From assembly GCF_000717595.1 (NCBI RefSeq), contig NZ_JNZO01000025.1:1-64000 (forward strand): a stretch of DNA of 64,000 bases, read 5' to 3'. Source of the stretch: Streptomyces flavochromogenes. GTDB taxonomy: Bacteria > Actinomycetota > Actinomycetes > Streptomycetales > Streptomycetaceae. The translations under genes were made by a program, and so were the position numbers. The notes under the pieces were generated by a model. It worked only from the letters and a program-made list of their open reading frames with translations. It was not told where the DNA came from and did no database searches. Positions 16,630-25,672 of the stretch are shown in pieces (within the stretch, counting starts at the first letter, position 1; every line of letters starts with the position of its first letter).

Positions 16630-16799
16630 CGGCTGCTCCATCCATCCGTGGCCATTTCCGCAGTTCGCGGTACGTCCAGGCCGTCTGCACCCGATGATGT
16701 GTGAGCACCGCACCGGACAGATAGGCCATGGAGTGGCCACGCATGGCCACGTCGCGGCCACGGCCCCCAGGGACCGCGATGACACCCCACACTGACGGC

Positions 16800-18044
16800 A
16801 TGAGCCGCAACGAGGCTCTCCGCGCCGCGCGACTGAAGCACGGTTGGAGATCAGCCGACGCCGCCGCCGAAGCGCTCCAGGCCCACGGGCAGCGCTTGCT
16901 CGACGACATGCACTTCACTGTGTCCCCGCGGACCTGGCGTCGGTGGGAGGGCCCGCGCCCGGGCTGGCCGTCGGAGGAGACCGCGCTCGTCCTCCACGAC
17001 GCGCTCGGTCGATGGCCGGAGAATCTCGGCTTCACCGCGCCGCCGGGCTGGATCCGGCCCGAGCACCACGAAGAGACCGCCATGCAGACCGCCCACCTCC
17101 TCGACGTCACTGCCGCCGCCCTCGTCCCCGGCCCCCTCGCCCCGCAGCAGGTCGACCCCGCGCTCGTGGACTACTTCCAGTCCCAGCTCGAGGGCCACTA
17201 CCGGGCCGACATGCTGCTCGGACCCCACGACCTGATCGGCACCCTCGGCCCGCAGTACCAGCTCATCGACAAACTCACCCGGTCCGCGACCGGTGAGACC
17301 CGCCGCGGCCTCCTCCGCGTCGGCGCCGCCTACGCAGCGCTCGTCGGCTGGCTCTACCAGGACGCTGGCGACCTGAGCGCGGCCGCGTTCTGGCGGGGGA
17401 TCACGCAGGAGATAGCGCTCCGGGCCCGCGACCCGCACCTCATCGGCTACGCCATGGTCAACTCTGCGATGGGCCGGACTGACCTCGGCGACGGGGCCGG
17501 TGTCGTCGACCTGTGCGAGGCCGCCCTCGACGAGCCGTCCGCCGTCGTGCCGAAGGTGCGCATCATGGCCATGCAGCAGCAGGCTCACGGCGCCAGCCTC
17601 CTGCGCGACCGGGCCGCAGTCGACCGGCTCATCGACGAGGCAGACCGGCTCCTGCCCCGGGTCGACGATGACCTGCCCTGGGGCAATGCGTGCCGCAGGA
17701 CCCCTGGGTACCTCGAGGTCCAGCGCGCCACCTGCTACGGCCGGCTCGGCCTCGGCACCGAGGCGAGCGACCTGTGGTCGCAGGTGCTCGGCATCGTCCC
17801 GGATACCGCGCGGCGGGACCGCGGGGTGTACATGGCCCGGCACGCGACGGCGGCCGCGACCGCACGGGAACCGGAGCAGGCGGTCGAGATCGCCCGGGAG
17901 GTTGCCGTGATCGCGGTTGAGACCGGGTCCGCACGGATGCGGCGGGAGCTGGCCGCCCTGGAGCAGGTGATGCGGCCGTGGCAGGATGCCCCGGTCGGGC
18001 GGGACCTCGCCGAGGCCATCGCCCCGGTGACCGAGGGGAGCTGA
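16800..18044 (+). CDS. XRE-type regulator with TPR-like C-terminus (NsdA-like)
   Basis: 414 residues from MSRNEALRAARLKHGWRSADAAAEAL. The N-terminal 80 residues form a helix-turn-helix with SPRTWRRWEGPRPGWPSEETALVLHDALGR. The rest is helical repeats such as RDPHLIGYAMVNSAMGRTDLGD and LEVQRATCYGRLGLGTEA, as in NsdA-like Streptomyces regulators of development and antibiotic genes. An upstream ATG (16779) would add seven residues. It is divergent from the cargo genes and 2 bp from the pterin dehydratase gene, so it likely controls both groups. Confidence 0.75.
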   Translation: MSRNEALRAARLKHGWRSADAAAEALQAHGQRLLDDMHFTVSPRTWRRWEGPRPGWPSEETALVLHDALGRWPENLGFTAPPGWIRPEHHEETAMQTAHLLDVTAAALVPGPLAPQQVDPALVDYFQSQLEGHYRADMLLGPHDLIGTLGPQYQLIDKLTRSATGETRRGLLRVGAAYAALVGWLYQDAGDLSAAAFWRGITQEIALRARDPHLIGYAMVNSAMGRTDLGDGAGVVDLCEAALDEPSAVVPKVRIMAMQQQAHGASLLRDRAAVDRLIDEADRLLPRVDDDLPWGNACRRTPGYLEVQRATCYGRLGLGTEASDLWSQVLGIVPDTARRDRGVYMARHATAAATAREPEQAVEIAREVAVIAVETGSARMRRELAALEQVMRPWQDAPVGRDLAEAIAPVTEGS

Positions 18045-18046
18045 CC

Positions 18047-18361
18047 ATGGGTGTACCTACGCCGCTGACTGACGAGGAGATCGCGGAGCGCCTCGCCGCG
18101 CTGCCAGGGTGGGAGCGCACAGGCGACGAGATCACCCGCACATACCCGATTCGCTACCACGCGGCCGTCGCGGCGATCGTGACGATCGCAGACCGGTCCC
18201 GCCGGGTCCAGCACCATGCGGACCTAGACCTGCGCATGGACCACTTGCGGGCGGCCATCACCACGCATGACGCGAACTACCGGCTGACTGAGGCTGACTT
18301 CGACCTTGCGCGCCGGATCGACGAGATCGTGGCTGCGCACCAGGCTCTTCCGCTCGACTGA
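18047..18361 (+). CDS. 4a-hydroxytetrahydrobiopterin dehydratase (PCD/DCoH-like)
   Basis: 104 residues. Characteristic pattern: MGVPTPLTDEEIAERLAALPGWE, then the catalytic VQHHADLDL (two histidines) and ITTHDANYRLTEADFDLARRID with the third histidine. The family dehydrates 4a-hydroxy-pterins and recycles pterin cofactor. It starts 2 bp after the regulator stop codon and is followed by a strong terminator. Why a phage carries it is not known; the aromatic hydroxylase partner is not in the window. Confidence 0.87.
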   Translation: MGVPTPLTDEEIAERLAALPGWERTGDEITRTYPIRYHAAVAAIVTIADRSRRVQHHADLDLRMDHLRAAITTHDANYRLTEADFDLARRIDEIVAAHQALPLD

Positions 18362-18380
18362 CCCCGGGCACAACAAAGCC

Positions 18381-18408
18381 GCCCCCTCCGCCCGAAGGCA
18401 GAGGGGGC
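18381..18408. terminator. Strong terminator between cargo genes and late phage operon
   Basis: GCCCCCTC and GAGGGGGC form an 8-bp stem. After one mismatch the inner GCC-CGAA-GGC adds three more pairs with a tetraloop. It sits between converging phhB-like (+) and the phage lysis/late operon (-), ideal for stopping both. Confidence 0.75.
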
Positions 18409-18416
18409 GTCGTCGT

Positions 18417-18746
18417 TCACACTCCGGTGCGGTTGTATTCGTCGACGAGCGGGTGAACCGGCTCGGGCTCGATCCCTGCCCGGTTCATTTGGTCGGCCCA
18501 GCGGTTCACCGTGGACGAGAACGCCCTCAACAGGGACTCGCAACGAGCCTGCCGTGCGCGCAGGGACGTGTTCTCCTCGTCCACGCGCTTCACGGTGGCC
18601 TGCAGTACAGCCAGATCGGCTGCCTGTTGCTGTGGTGCAGCCGTCGCCTTGGCCGCCTTGACGGTGGCGCGGGCCACGAAGACCCCGCCGCCGCCGAGGA
18701 TGCCGCCGGCGGCTCCCACGATGGCCGCCCAGTCACCGATGTTCAT
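18417..18746 (-). CDS. Phage small membrane protein with coiled coil
   Basis: 109 residues. One membrane helix at about residues 5-28 (WAAIVGAAGGILGGGGVFVA) is followed by a coiled-coil segment (ADLAVLQATVKRVDEENTSL) and a polar C-terminus. It is the last gene of the lysis region. The layout resembles small phage DUF2746-like or spanin-like accessory proteins, but no motif is decisive. Its start overlaps the upstream gene by 14 bases, suggesting coupling. Confidence 0.6.
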   Translation of the reverse strand: MNIGDWAAIVGAAGGILGGGGVFVARATVKAAKATAAPQQQAADLAVLQATVKRVDEENTSLRARQARCESLLRAFSSTVNRWADQMNRAGIEPEPVHPLVDEYNRTGV

Positions 18747-19185
18747 GCGGCCTCTTCTTTCCGGGCGCGGCGCGGAGCTTGGGGACCAGAGTCTCGGGCA
18801 CCGTGCTGGCCCACAGGATGACCCCCACATGGGAGGTCAGGTACCAGACCGCGACCCAGATGGCGCGGGAGTAATCGCCGGCCAGGACCGCGGCCAGGTA
18901 GGCGACGGCCCAGACTGCGGGCGGGATGAGCGCCGTGATGAAGCCGAGTCGGTCGCGGCCGATGCGGAGGAACGCGGAGCCGATTGTGACGAGGCCGCAG
19001 ATGATCCACAGCCATGCCCAGTGCTGCAGGGTGCAGTAGCGGGTGAGGAGCTGCAGGCCGAGCGGCTGGGGCGGGTCGACGAGGAAGGACACGCCCCAGC
19101 AGGTCTTGCCGGTGCCGAGGATCAGGAGGAACGCGCCGCGGCGGCCCAGGTGCTTCTTGGCTCGACGCAGCGCCGTGCATCGCAC
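18733..19185 (-). CDS. Phage multi-span membrane protein
   Basis: 150 residues from GTG immediately after the preceding stop codon. Four hydrophobic segments are visible (about residues 17-35, 55-75, 80-105 and 108-130), with WLWIICGLVTIG and WVAVWYLTSHVGVILW. It may contribute to lysis as a second holin or anti-holin. No family is named. Confidence 0.6.
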   Translation of the reverse strand: MRCTALRRAKKHLGRRGAFLLILGTGKTCWGVSFLVDPPQPLGLQLLTRYCTLQHWAWLWIICGLVTIGSAFLRIGRDRLGFITALIPPAVWAVAYLAAVLAGDYSRAIWVAVWYLTSHVGVILWASTVPETLVPKLRAAPGKKRPHEHR

Positions 19186-19539
19186 CTACACCCCAGACAG
19201 GGTCGGGGCGTCGGGCTTGGACGGGGACACCTGCACGCGGGTCAGCAGCGTGAGCGCGGCGAGCGTGAAGGTGTTGATGGCGCCGATCGTGCCCTGGGAC
19301 ACCTCGTAGCCGAACGTGGCGACGAGGACGCCGCCGGCGGCGACGAGGGTGGTGAAGGCCTGCGGTGCGATGGGCCGGGTCAGGGCGGCGGCGATGGCGC
19401 CGAGGATCGCGGTGGCGACGCCGACGATCGCGCCGGCCTGCTCGTCGGTCAGGCTGGTGATGCCGAGCGACACGATGAGGCCGAGGGCGGCGGCCAGGGT
19501 GTTCAGTACGACGACGGGTTCGCGTCCGAAGATACGCAC
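19186..19539 (-). CDS. Putative holin
   Basis: 117 residues with two to three hydrophobic helices: LAAALGLIVSLGI, then AIVGVATAILGAIAAALTRPI and TLVAAGGVLVATFGYEV, and a polar C-terminal tail. The position directly after the amidase gene, 2 bp away, fits a holin that permeabilises the membrane for the endolysin. The match to actinophage holin families is by topology. Confidence 0.7.
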   Translation of the reverse strand: MRIFGREPVVVLNTLAAALGLIVSLGITSLTDEQAGAIVGVATAILGAIAAALTRPIAPQAFTTLVAAGGVLVATFGYEVSQGTIGAINTFTLAALTLLTRVQVSPSKPDAPTLSGV

Positions 19540-19541
19540 GG

Positions 19542-20276
19542 TCAGGACTCCTTCTGGGCGAGCAGGGCGAGGATCTTCTTCACGTCCGCGGCGAGCGTCG
19601 TGACGGTGGCGAAGGTCTGGACGACGTAGCCGTAGACGTCCGGGATTCGGCGGCCGATCGCCTTCGACTTCTCGTCGGCCTTCTTCTCGCGGTACGCCAG
19701 CACCGCGAGTGCGACGCGGTCGACGTCCTCCTGGGACAGGGCCATGACGGGGTCCTCCTCGGGGGTGGGCTTCTTGATGGGGCGGGGGGCGCCGCGCTGG
19801 ACCCAGGCGTACAGCGGGCCCCCGGGGCAGTCGGTGGCGTAGCCGTCACGGTGGCCGCCGATCCAGTCGCCCGCGGCGCCGTTGACGCGCAGGTCCTCGA
19901 TCGCGTCGCGGATGCCGTGCAGCATGGCGTCGGTCGGCTGCGTCAGCCCGGCCGAGCCGAGGAGCGCACAGACCGCGTAGTCCTGCGTGTTGAGGGCGGC
20001 GTTGCCGTTGGCGCCGGTCCGGTGGTGGGGGCCGCGGCCCTCGAACGCGTCGCCGTGCTCGCAGACGAGGTAGTTGTAGGCGACGTCGGAGTAGTTCTCC
20101 TTCGTGTTCGCGAGGTGTGACTCCCTGATCTGCCGGACGTAGGCCGGGCACTGGGAGTGGGGGCGGCTGCTGTACGGGGTGCCGAGGTAGTGCACCTTCA
20201 CGCCGCGCGTCTTGGCGATGTACGCGGCCGGGCTGTTGGCGGGGAGCCCGTACTGGGCCCGCCGGATGATGGCCAT
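19542..20276 (-). CDS. N-acetylmuramoyl-L-alanine amidase (endolysin, PGRP-type)
   Basis: 244 residues. The N-terminal amidase/PGRP domain (1-155) shows VKVHYLGTPYS (zinc His), the DVAYNYLVCEHGDAFEGRG strand pair and the final WIGGHRDGYATDCPGGPLYAWV with further zinc ligands His and Cys. The C-terminal 80 residues are a PEED-rich linker and helical tail (ALLAQKES). It cleaves peptidoglycan amide bonds at lysis. ATG chosen because GGAGG lies 5 bases upstream; an ATG five codons earlier is weaker. Confidence 0.88.
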   Translation of the reverse strand: MAIIRRAQYGLPANSPAAYIAKTRGVKVHYLGTPYSSRPHSQCPAYVRQIRESHLANTKENYSDVAYNYLVCEHGDAFEGRGPHHRTGANGNAALNTQDYAVCALLGSAGLTQPTDAMLHGIRDAIEDLRVNGAAGDWIGGHRDGYATDCPGGPLYAWVQRGAPRPIKKPTPEEDPVMALSQEDVDRVALAVLAYREKKADEKSKAIGRRIPDVYGYVVQTFATVTTLAADVKKILALLAQKES

Positions 20277-20339
20277 GAGGCCTCCAGACATGACGGAACC
20301 CCGGGCCAGGCGGCACGGGGCGGGCGGGGGTGAGGCGGG

Positions 20340-20777
20340 TCAGATGGGGGCGTCGATGTAGCAGCCGTCGAGGAGGATGCCCGACGTGGTGTTCGGGGCC
20401 GCAGTGGGGACGCCGAACTGGAGCAAACCGCCGGTTGAGATGGTGCAGCGGATCCCGTAGAACCCGGTGCTGCCACCTACGAGCGTCCAGCCGTGCTCGA
20501 ACGTGGGCCGATGTCCGACGTTGAACGTGAACGCGGTCGTGTTCACGTTCGGGAGGAGTGCCGGCGCCGTGACAGTGATGCGGCCCTTGTACTCCCAGCG
20601 CTCGGCGCCGAGGAGCTTGATCTTGCGCATCATGGGCGTGTGGGAAGCGGCGGAGAACCCGGAGGCGAAGGACCCGATCGTGCTGAACGGCGTCCACTCC
20701 ATGAGCTCCTGGACGAGCCGACTGTTCAGCTTGTCGGCGTCGAGGTCCTCGCCCGCGGTAAACGGAACGTAGGGCAC
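20340..20777 (-). CDS. Phage minor structural/tail-tip protein
   Basis: 145 residues. It starts MPYVPFTAGEDLDADKLNSRLVQELMEW, a typical beginning of tail-tip or appendage proteins in actinophages. The rest is a beta-sandwich-like segment (ITVTAPALLPNVNTTAFTF, WTLVGGSTGFYGIRCTIS). It lies between the large minor tail gene and the amidase. It probably contributes to receptor binding or the tail tip. Confidence 0.65.
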   Translation of the reverse strand: MPYVPFTAGEDLDADKLNSRLVQELMEWTPFSTIGSFASGFSAASHTPMMRKIKLLGAERWEYKGRITVTAPALLPNVNTTAFTFNVGHRPTFEHGWTLVGGSTGFYGIRCTISTGGLLQFGVPTAAPNTTSGILLDGCYIDAPI

Positions 20778-20792
20778 GGGCTCGCTCCTTCC

Positions 20793-23561
20793 TTACAGAG
20801 GGATGGCCAGGGGCCGGAAGAGACGGACGGGCGCGGCCGCCGAGTGCGACTTGATGACGCCGTTGACGGAGCGGGTGACGGTGAACGTCTGCGGCGAGGT
20901 CGCGCCGGTCACGTTGGTGACGGTCATCCGTTCGCCGCCGATGGCGATGTCGAACGGCCGGTCGCCGGCGGCTGTGCTCCACACCGCGGCGCCGGTCGTG
21001 GTGACGGACAGAGTCGTCGCGGTGGTGTTGATCCCCGAGGTGAGCTGGGAGCCACCGGTGCTGAGGCGGGCGTAGCCGGTGGCTCCCAGCCGCAGGACGT
21101 TGTAGGGGGCGGCCGGGGTGCAGACGAACGTGACCTGCCACTTCTTCTCGCTGACGGTCTCCTTATAGCCGCGGATCAGGAAGTCGACGGCGTCCGGTCC
21201 GTCGTCGGCCGGCAGGTTGATGAGCCGGAGCACGTCTCCGACGTCGGCGAGGTAGATCGCCCGGATCAGGGGCCATACCCGGGGGTTGCCGAGGTCGACG
21301 GTGACCTGCGGGTAGCGCAGGCTGTCGGTGGTGCCGACGTGCAGGCGCCACCCGGCCTGTTGCAGGGGCTGGGAGTCGTCGGCGAGGGAGAGAGTGTGGG
21401 CGACGTCGTACCGACCGATCGCCGCGACGCTGTTCGGGCCCTGCGCGATCGTCTCCCGTGAGACCTGCGCGAACGTGCCGCCCTCCCTGGTCACCGTGAC
21501 GTCGTTCTCGATCAGCTTCTCGTCGTCCTGCGGCTTGAACGGGTCGCTGATCACGCCGGAGGCGTAGTCGAGGGTGAGAGCGGGAGGCTGGTTGTAGAGC
21601 GTGGCCCGGGGCCGGTACAGCAGTGCCCGCTCGGCGCGCTGCTCGAGGACGTAGCCGCCGTCGGCGCGGGCGATGGAGGCGAGGGCGTCGAGGAACCGCT
21701 CACGCTGCTGGATGCCGAGCGCGGTGGTGTCGTCGGCGGATCCCTTGAGGACGGCCGGGACCCCTTGCTCGTCGCACAGCCGTAGGAACCGGTCGCCGGC
21801 CGTCTCGCCCTGGAACCCCATGAGCGCGGTGTGCATGGTGTGGGCGGTGGGCCCGGTGATGGGCCACACGGACAGGAAACCCACGGACGGGGTTTCGCTG
21901 GTGACTGCGTTCTGGAACCAGCCGAGGCGGGCGCTGAGCGGGGCCTTGACGATGACGGCGTAGAGGCCTGATTTCTGGAGCACTCCGTCGACGTAGATGT
22001 ACCAGGCTGTGTTGGAGAAGGCCGGCTGCGGGATGACGGTGAGCCGGATGGAGTGCGGCTGATCGTCGAAGCAGCCGGGGGCGGCGACGGTCCCGAGGAG
22101 CGAGCTCGAGGAGCTGGTGGCGCCGACGGCGACCACGGACAGCGTGATCTGGTTGCCCGCGGCGTCGAGGTCCAGGGTGAACCCGAACCGGTTGTCGGCG
22201 TCGGTGCCGAGGCCGCGGTCGACGATCTGCAGGTCGATGCTGCCGTCGACGAGACCGGATACAGCGAGGTCTGCGGACCAGCCGATCGCGGCCGCGACGG
22301 AGTCGGGGATCAGGCCGCGCATGGTGGCGTCGGTCGTCGGCGGGATCTGCGCGACGGGCTCGATCCAGTCGGCGATCTTGCCCTCGGACCACTGCAGCGG
22401 ACCGCTACCGAGGGAGAAGAGGGGGAGGAGCTGTGTCGTGGTGACGAGCGATGCCGCGCCGGTGGCCTGCGTTCCGTCGGTCAGGGGCCAGCATTCGAGG
22501 GGGCCCGCGGCACGGATGAACCTCAAGTAGGCGCTCTCCAAGGGCTTGTTGCCCGCGTCGAGGCGCCGGAGGATCCCTGCCGGGGTGATCGGCACCGTCC
22601 GGTCCGCCCCGGAGGCATCGCGCTGCGGCGGCCAGGCCGGCACCTCGCCCGCCAGGCGCACGTGCCGGTTGGACAGGGTGGCGGCGCTGGCCACGCTCCA
22701 CACGAGGCCGCCCGCGTCCGTGAACGCGCTGTCACCGGCCTTGGCGGTGGCGAAGTCCACGTTCACCTTGCGGACGCCGGTGGCGCCGTCCCACAGCTCC
22801 ATCGCGTAGACGCGGCCCGCCAGGCCGTTGCCGACGAGGCCGAGGTTGGTGCCGAGGTGGATGCCGGCGGCGCCGTCGATGAGGGTGGTGGTCCCTGCCC
22901 CGTCGAACGCGGTGCCAAGGGGCCTCCACGCCGTCGCGTTGATCGTCGGCGCCCAGTAGAAGGAGACGAGGTGCCCGCCCGTCCCGGTGTTGACGTCGAG
23001 GACGACCCGCAGGGCGATGCGCTCGCCCGCCACGGCAGGCAGCGGCAGAGGTGAGGTGGCTACCTTCTGGCTGGCGAACAGGCCGTCCGGGTACCAGGAG
23101 AGCTGTGGCCGCCCGGACGTCAGCTGACAGGACCACGAGCGGTTGGCCCCCGTGGTCAGGAACCGCGAGGCGAGCTCGGCGTAGACGGAGTAGTCGGTCA
23201 GGGCGACCTCGAGGCGCAGATCGAGGTCGGTGACGCCGAGCGAGGCATGGTCCGGGGTGGTGAGCGCGGACGAGGCATCCCCGGGAAGCAGGAGATACGG
23301 CTGGCCCGCCTCAACGCTGTACTGCATCGGCGTGTTCGGGCCGATCTTCCCCCACAGCGCGGACATGGGGTTGCGGCGGGAGTAGTCGCCGTGCCGGTTG
23401 TCGAGCAGCATGTCGGCGGCCGAGGGCTGCGCCCGCGTGCCCTCGGCCGACACCCCGCGCGACATGCTGACGCCGGCCGACGCCCGCACATCGGCCGTGC
23501 GGTCGTGGAACGCCCCGTCGTAGTACAGCTCGAACAGGTCCGGCGGAGGCAGAGCAACCAT
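20793..23561 (-). CDS. Minor tail protein (922 residues)
   Basis: Starts MVALPPPDLFELYYDG and directly follows the tape measure gene with a TGATG overlap. Residues 1-100 have a VRASAGVSMSRGVS segment and then DYSRRNPMSALWGKIG as in actinophage minor tail proteins. The middle has concanavalin-like beta domains (LVSFYWAPTIN and DDQPHSIRLTVIPQ), and the end has a VTVTREGG tail-hub-like part. It is the only large tail protein after the tape measure, so it likely combines distal-tail and tip functions. Confidence 0.82.
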   Translation of the reverse strand: MVALPPPDLFELYYDGAFHDRTADVRASAGVSMSRGVSAEGTRAQPSAADMLLDNRHGDYSRRNPMSALWGKIGPNTPMQYSVEAGQPYLLLPGDASSALTTPDHASLGVTDLDLRLEVALTDYSVYAELASRFLTTGANRSWSCQLTSGRPQLSWYPDGLFASQKVATSPLPLPAVAGERIALRVVLDVNTGTGGHLVSFYWAPTINATAWRPLGTAFDGAGTTTLIDGAAGIHLGTNLGLVGNGLAGRVYAMELWDGATGVRKVNVDFATAKAGDSAFTDAGGLVWSVASAATLSNRHVRLAGEVPAWPPQRDASGADRTVPITPAGILRRLDAGNKPLESAYLRFIRAAGPLECWPLTDGTQATGAASLVTTTQLLPLFSLGSGPLQWSEGKIADWIEPVAQIPPTTDATMRGLIPDSVAAAIGWSADLAVSGLVDGSIDLQIVDRGLGTDADNRFGFTLDLDAAGNQITLSVVAVGATSSSSSLLGTVAAPGCFDDQPHSIRLTVIPQPAFSNTAWYIYVDGVLQKSGLYAVIVKAPLSARLGWFQNAVTSETPSVGFLSVWPITGPTAHTMHTALMGFQGETAGDRFLRLCDEQGVPAVLKGSADDTTALGIQQRERFLDALASIARADGGYVLEQRAERALLYRPRATLYNQPPALTLDYASGVISDPFKPQDDEKLIENDVTVTREGGTFAQVSRETIAQGPNSVAAIGRYDVAHTLSLADDSQPLQQAGWRLHVGTTDSLRYPQVTVDLGNPRVWPLIRAIYLADVGDVLRLINLPADDGPDAVDFLIRGYKETVSEKKWQVTFVCTPAAPYNVLRLGATGYARLSTGGSQLTSGINTTATTLSVTTTGAAVWSTAAGDRPFDIAIGGERMTVTNVTGATSPQTFTVTRSVNGVIKSHSAAAPVRLFRPLAIPL

Positions 23562-25672
23562 CACACGTCCTCTCCTGCGTAGCGGGCCACCGACGAGCCG
23601 GCCTTGGTACGCACCTCGTACTGAAAGGCGTCCTGGAAGGCGCCCGCGTCGACGGAGGCGGTCACGAGGACCTGGATCGGTTGCACCTTGCCGGTGGACG
23701 GGGCGGGCATCGTGGTGGGCCCATGGGTGTTGATCAGTGCCTCGAGCTTGGACAGCGGCAGTACGGCCTCCTGCTCGCTGCCCTCGCCGATCATGGCGAG
23801 CGTCGGGCCGGTCGTGACACCGCCCTCGGCGAGGTACGGGATGTACGGAACGAACGGGATGCTCACTCCGGGGACCCTGTTGGCGCCGGAGATCAGCGTG
23901 TTGATCCCGCCGATGGCGTTGTTGATGAGCCAGATCGCGCCGTTGAGCGCGGTCTTGAGGCCCTGCGTGATGCCGTCCCACATGCCGCCGAAGAACCCGC
24001 CGATCTTGGCGACGGCGGTGCGGACGTTGCTGATGAGGGTGTTCCACTGGCCAGTGACGAACCCGGTGATCGCGCTCCACACACGGGCCGCGTCGGCCCG
24101 GGTCTTGTCCCATGCTCCGGCGAGGAACCCGGTGATCGCGTTCCAGATCCTCAGGGCGTCGGCCTTGGTCTTGTTCCACGCCGCGGCGACGAACCCGGTG
24201 ATCGCGTTCCACACGCGGATCGCGTCGGCCCGGGTCTTGTCCCATGCCGCGGTGAGGAACCCGGTGATCGCGTTCCACACGCGGAGGGCGTCCTCCTTGG
24301 TCTTGTTCCAGGCGTCGCCGAAGAACTTGGTGATCGCGTTCCAGATGCGCAGGGCGTCGGCCTTCATCTGCTCCCAGTACGCCAGGAGCGCGGCCTTGAC
24401 CTCGTCCCACTTCATGACGAGGACGACGACGATCGCGATCAGCGCGACGATTCCCGCGATGATCAACCCGACCGGGTTCGCCAGCATCGCGATGTTCACG
24501 ATCCAGATGGCGGCCGCCATGAGGCCGAGCGCGGTGACGAGGATCAGGACGATCGGAACCAGTTCCTTGATCGTGTCCTTGTGCTCCTTGATGAACTCGG
24601 CGACGGTCTTGACGATCGGGAGCAGGGCCTCGCCGAGGGTCATCTGCAGCGTCCGCATCGCCGCGTCCATCTGCCGGGCGGGGTCCGCCTCCATGGACTC
24701 GTTCAGCTTCTTGGATGCGCCAGCCGCGGTGTCCATGCCGGACGCGGCCTTGGCCGTCTCGGGGTTCATGGCGAGCAGGGCGTCAGCCGCCTCACCGGCC
24801 ATGTCGCCGAAGAGGGCCACGCCGAGCTGCGCGCGCTTGGCCGGGTCCTGGACGCCGCGGAGCTTGTCCAGGGTGAGCGCGAGCGCGTCGGCGGCGGGTT
24901 TCCCGCCCTTGCCGATGGCGCCGAGCATGTCGCCGGCGTTCAGGCCGAGGGCCTTGAATCCCTCGGTCGCGCGGTCGGTTTCCTCGGACGTGATCCTCGC
25001 GAATTCGTGCAGGACGTCGGCGGCCTGGTCGATGTCCTTACCGCCGGCCTTGACGAACTGCGACATCATGCCGAATGCCGTCGAGGCGTCCAGGCCGATG
25101 CGCTTGAAGTGCGTGCCGTACTCCTGCACCACCGCGGGCACGTCGGCCAGCATCGACTTGGGCAGGACCTGCGCCGCCTTCGCCAGGACGTCGAAGGCTT
25201 CGGTGCCGTCCTTGACGAGGCCCTGCTTGATGAGCTGACCGGCTGCGGTGGAGGCTTCGGCGACGTCGACCTCGAGCTTCTTGGCCAGGCCTAGGGCGCT
25301 CTTGGTCATGTCCTGCAGCTCGGCGTCGGTGAAATCCCCGAGCTTCCCCATCGCCTGCGTGACGGTCGCCAGGCCGGTGGTGACCTCCTCGAGGGACTCT
25401 CCGAACCCGTCGGAGAACACGTCGCCCGCGATGCCGCCGGCCCGCTCGGCCTCCTGCTCGGTGAGGCCGAGCGAGTCCTTCAGCTCGTGCTGGGCTTCGG
25501 CGATGTCCATGGCCCCGGCGATGCCCGCGGCGAACACCGCTCCGGCGGCGATGCCAGCGGCGGCAGCCGGGGCGGCGAGGCCGTCGAGGCGGCTGGTGGT
25601 CTCCTGGGCGCCCTCCTCGACGCCGGAGGAGTCCATGCTGATGCGGACGAGGAGTTCGTCGAGGACTGGCAT
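23561..25672 (-). CDS. Tail tape measure protein
   Basis: 703 residues. The N-terminal half is helical with the TMP pattern LTEQEAERAGGIAGDVFSDGFG and VTTGLATVTQAMGKLGDFT, then FKALGLNAGDML. Hydrophobic segments at about 335-375 (IVLILVTALGLMAAAIWIV and VGLIIAGIVALIAIVVVLV) are followed by five 22-residue W-x-x-x-x-x-DA-x-R-x-W-x-AIT repeats and a C-terminal domain with AEGGVTTGPTLAMIGEG. It sets tail length. At 703 residues it predicts a tail of about 100 nm by the usual 0.15 nm per residue rule. TGATG overlap at both ends. Confidence 0.93.
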   Translation of the reverse strand: MPVLDELLVRISMDSSGVEEGAQETTSRLDGLAAPAAAAGIAAGAVFAAGIAGAMDIAEAQHELKDSLGLTEQEAERAGGIAGDVFSDGFGESLEEVTTGLATVTQAMGKLGDFTDAELQDMTKSALGLAKKLEVDVAEASTAAGQLIKQGLVKDGTEAFDVLAKAAQVLPKSMLADVPAVVQEYGTHFKRIGLDASTAFGMMSQFVKAGGKDIDQAADVLHEFARITSEETDRATEGFKALGLNAGDMLGAIGKGGKPAADALALTLDKLRGVQDPAKRAQLGVALFGDMAGEAADALLAMNPETAKAASGMDTAAGASKKLNESMEADPARQMDAAMRTLQMTLGEALLPIVKTVAEFIKEHKDTIKELVPIVLILVTALGLMAAAIWIVNIAMLANPVGLIIAGIVALIAIVVVLVMKWDEVKAALLAYWEQMKADALRIWNAITKFFGDAWNKTKEDALRVWNAITGFLTAAWDKTRADAIRVWNAITGFVAAAWNKTKADALRIWNAITGFLAGAWDKTRADAARVWSAITGFVTGQWNTLISNVRTAVAKIGGFFGGMWDGITQGLKTALNGAIWLINNAIGGINTLISGANRVPGVSIPFVPYIPYLAEGGVTTGPTLAMIGEGSEQEAVLPLSKLEALINTHGPTTMPAPSTGKVQPIQVLVTASVDAGAFQDAFQYEVRTKAGSSVARYAGEDV
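24051..24380 (-). repeat. Five 66-bp repeats inside the tape measure gene
   Basis: Five tandem 22-residue units, each W-[ND/EQ]-K/M-x-x-x-DA-x-R-[IV]-W-[NS]-AIT-x-F, encoded by 66-bp repeats with divergence at third positions. The period of 22 equals two hendecads, consistent with a long coiled coil. Repeats of this kind in tape measures change tail length by expansion or contraction. Confidence 0.8.

Noticed and set aside
24051..24380. Regular repeats considered as a CRISPR array
   Set aside because: Period is 66 bp with no spacers and the repeats lie in the tape measure coding frame.
23562..24410. N-terminal extension of the minor tail protein through the tape measure gene
   Set aside because: The tape measure occupies this stretch in its own frame; ATG 23561 with TGATG overlap is the start.
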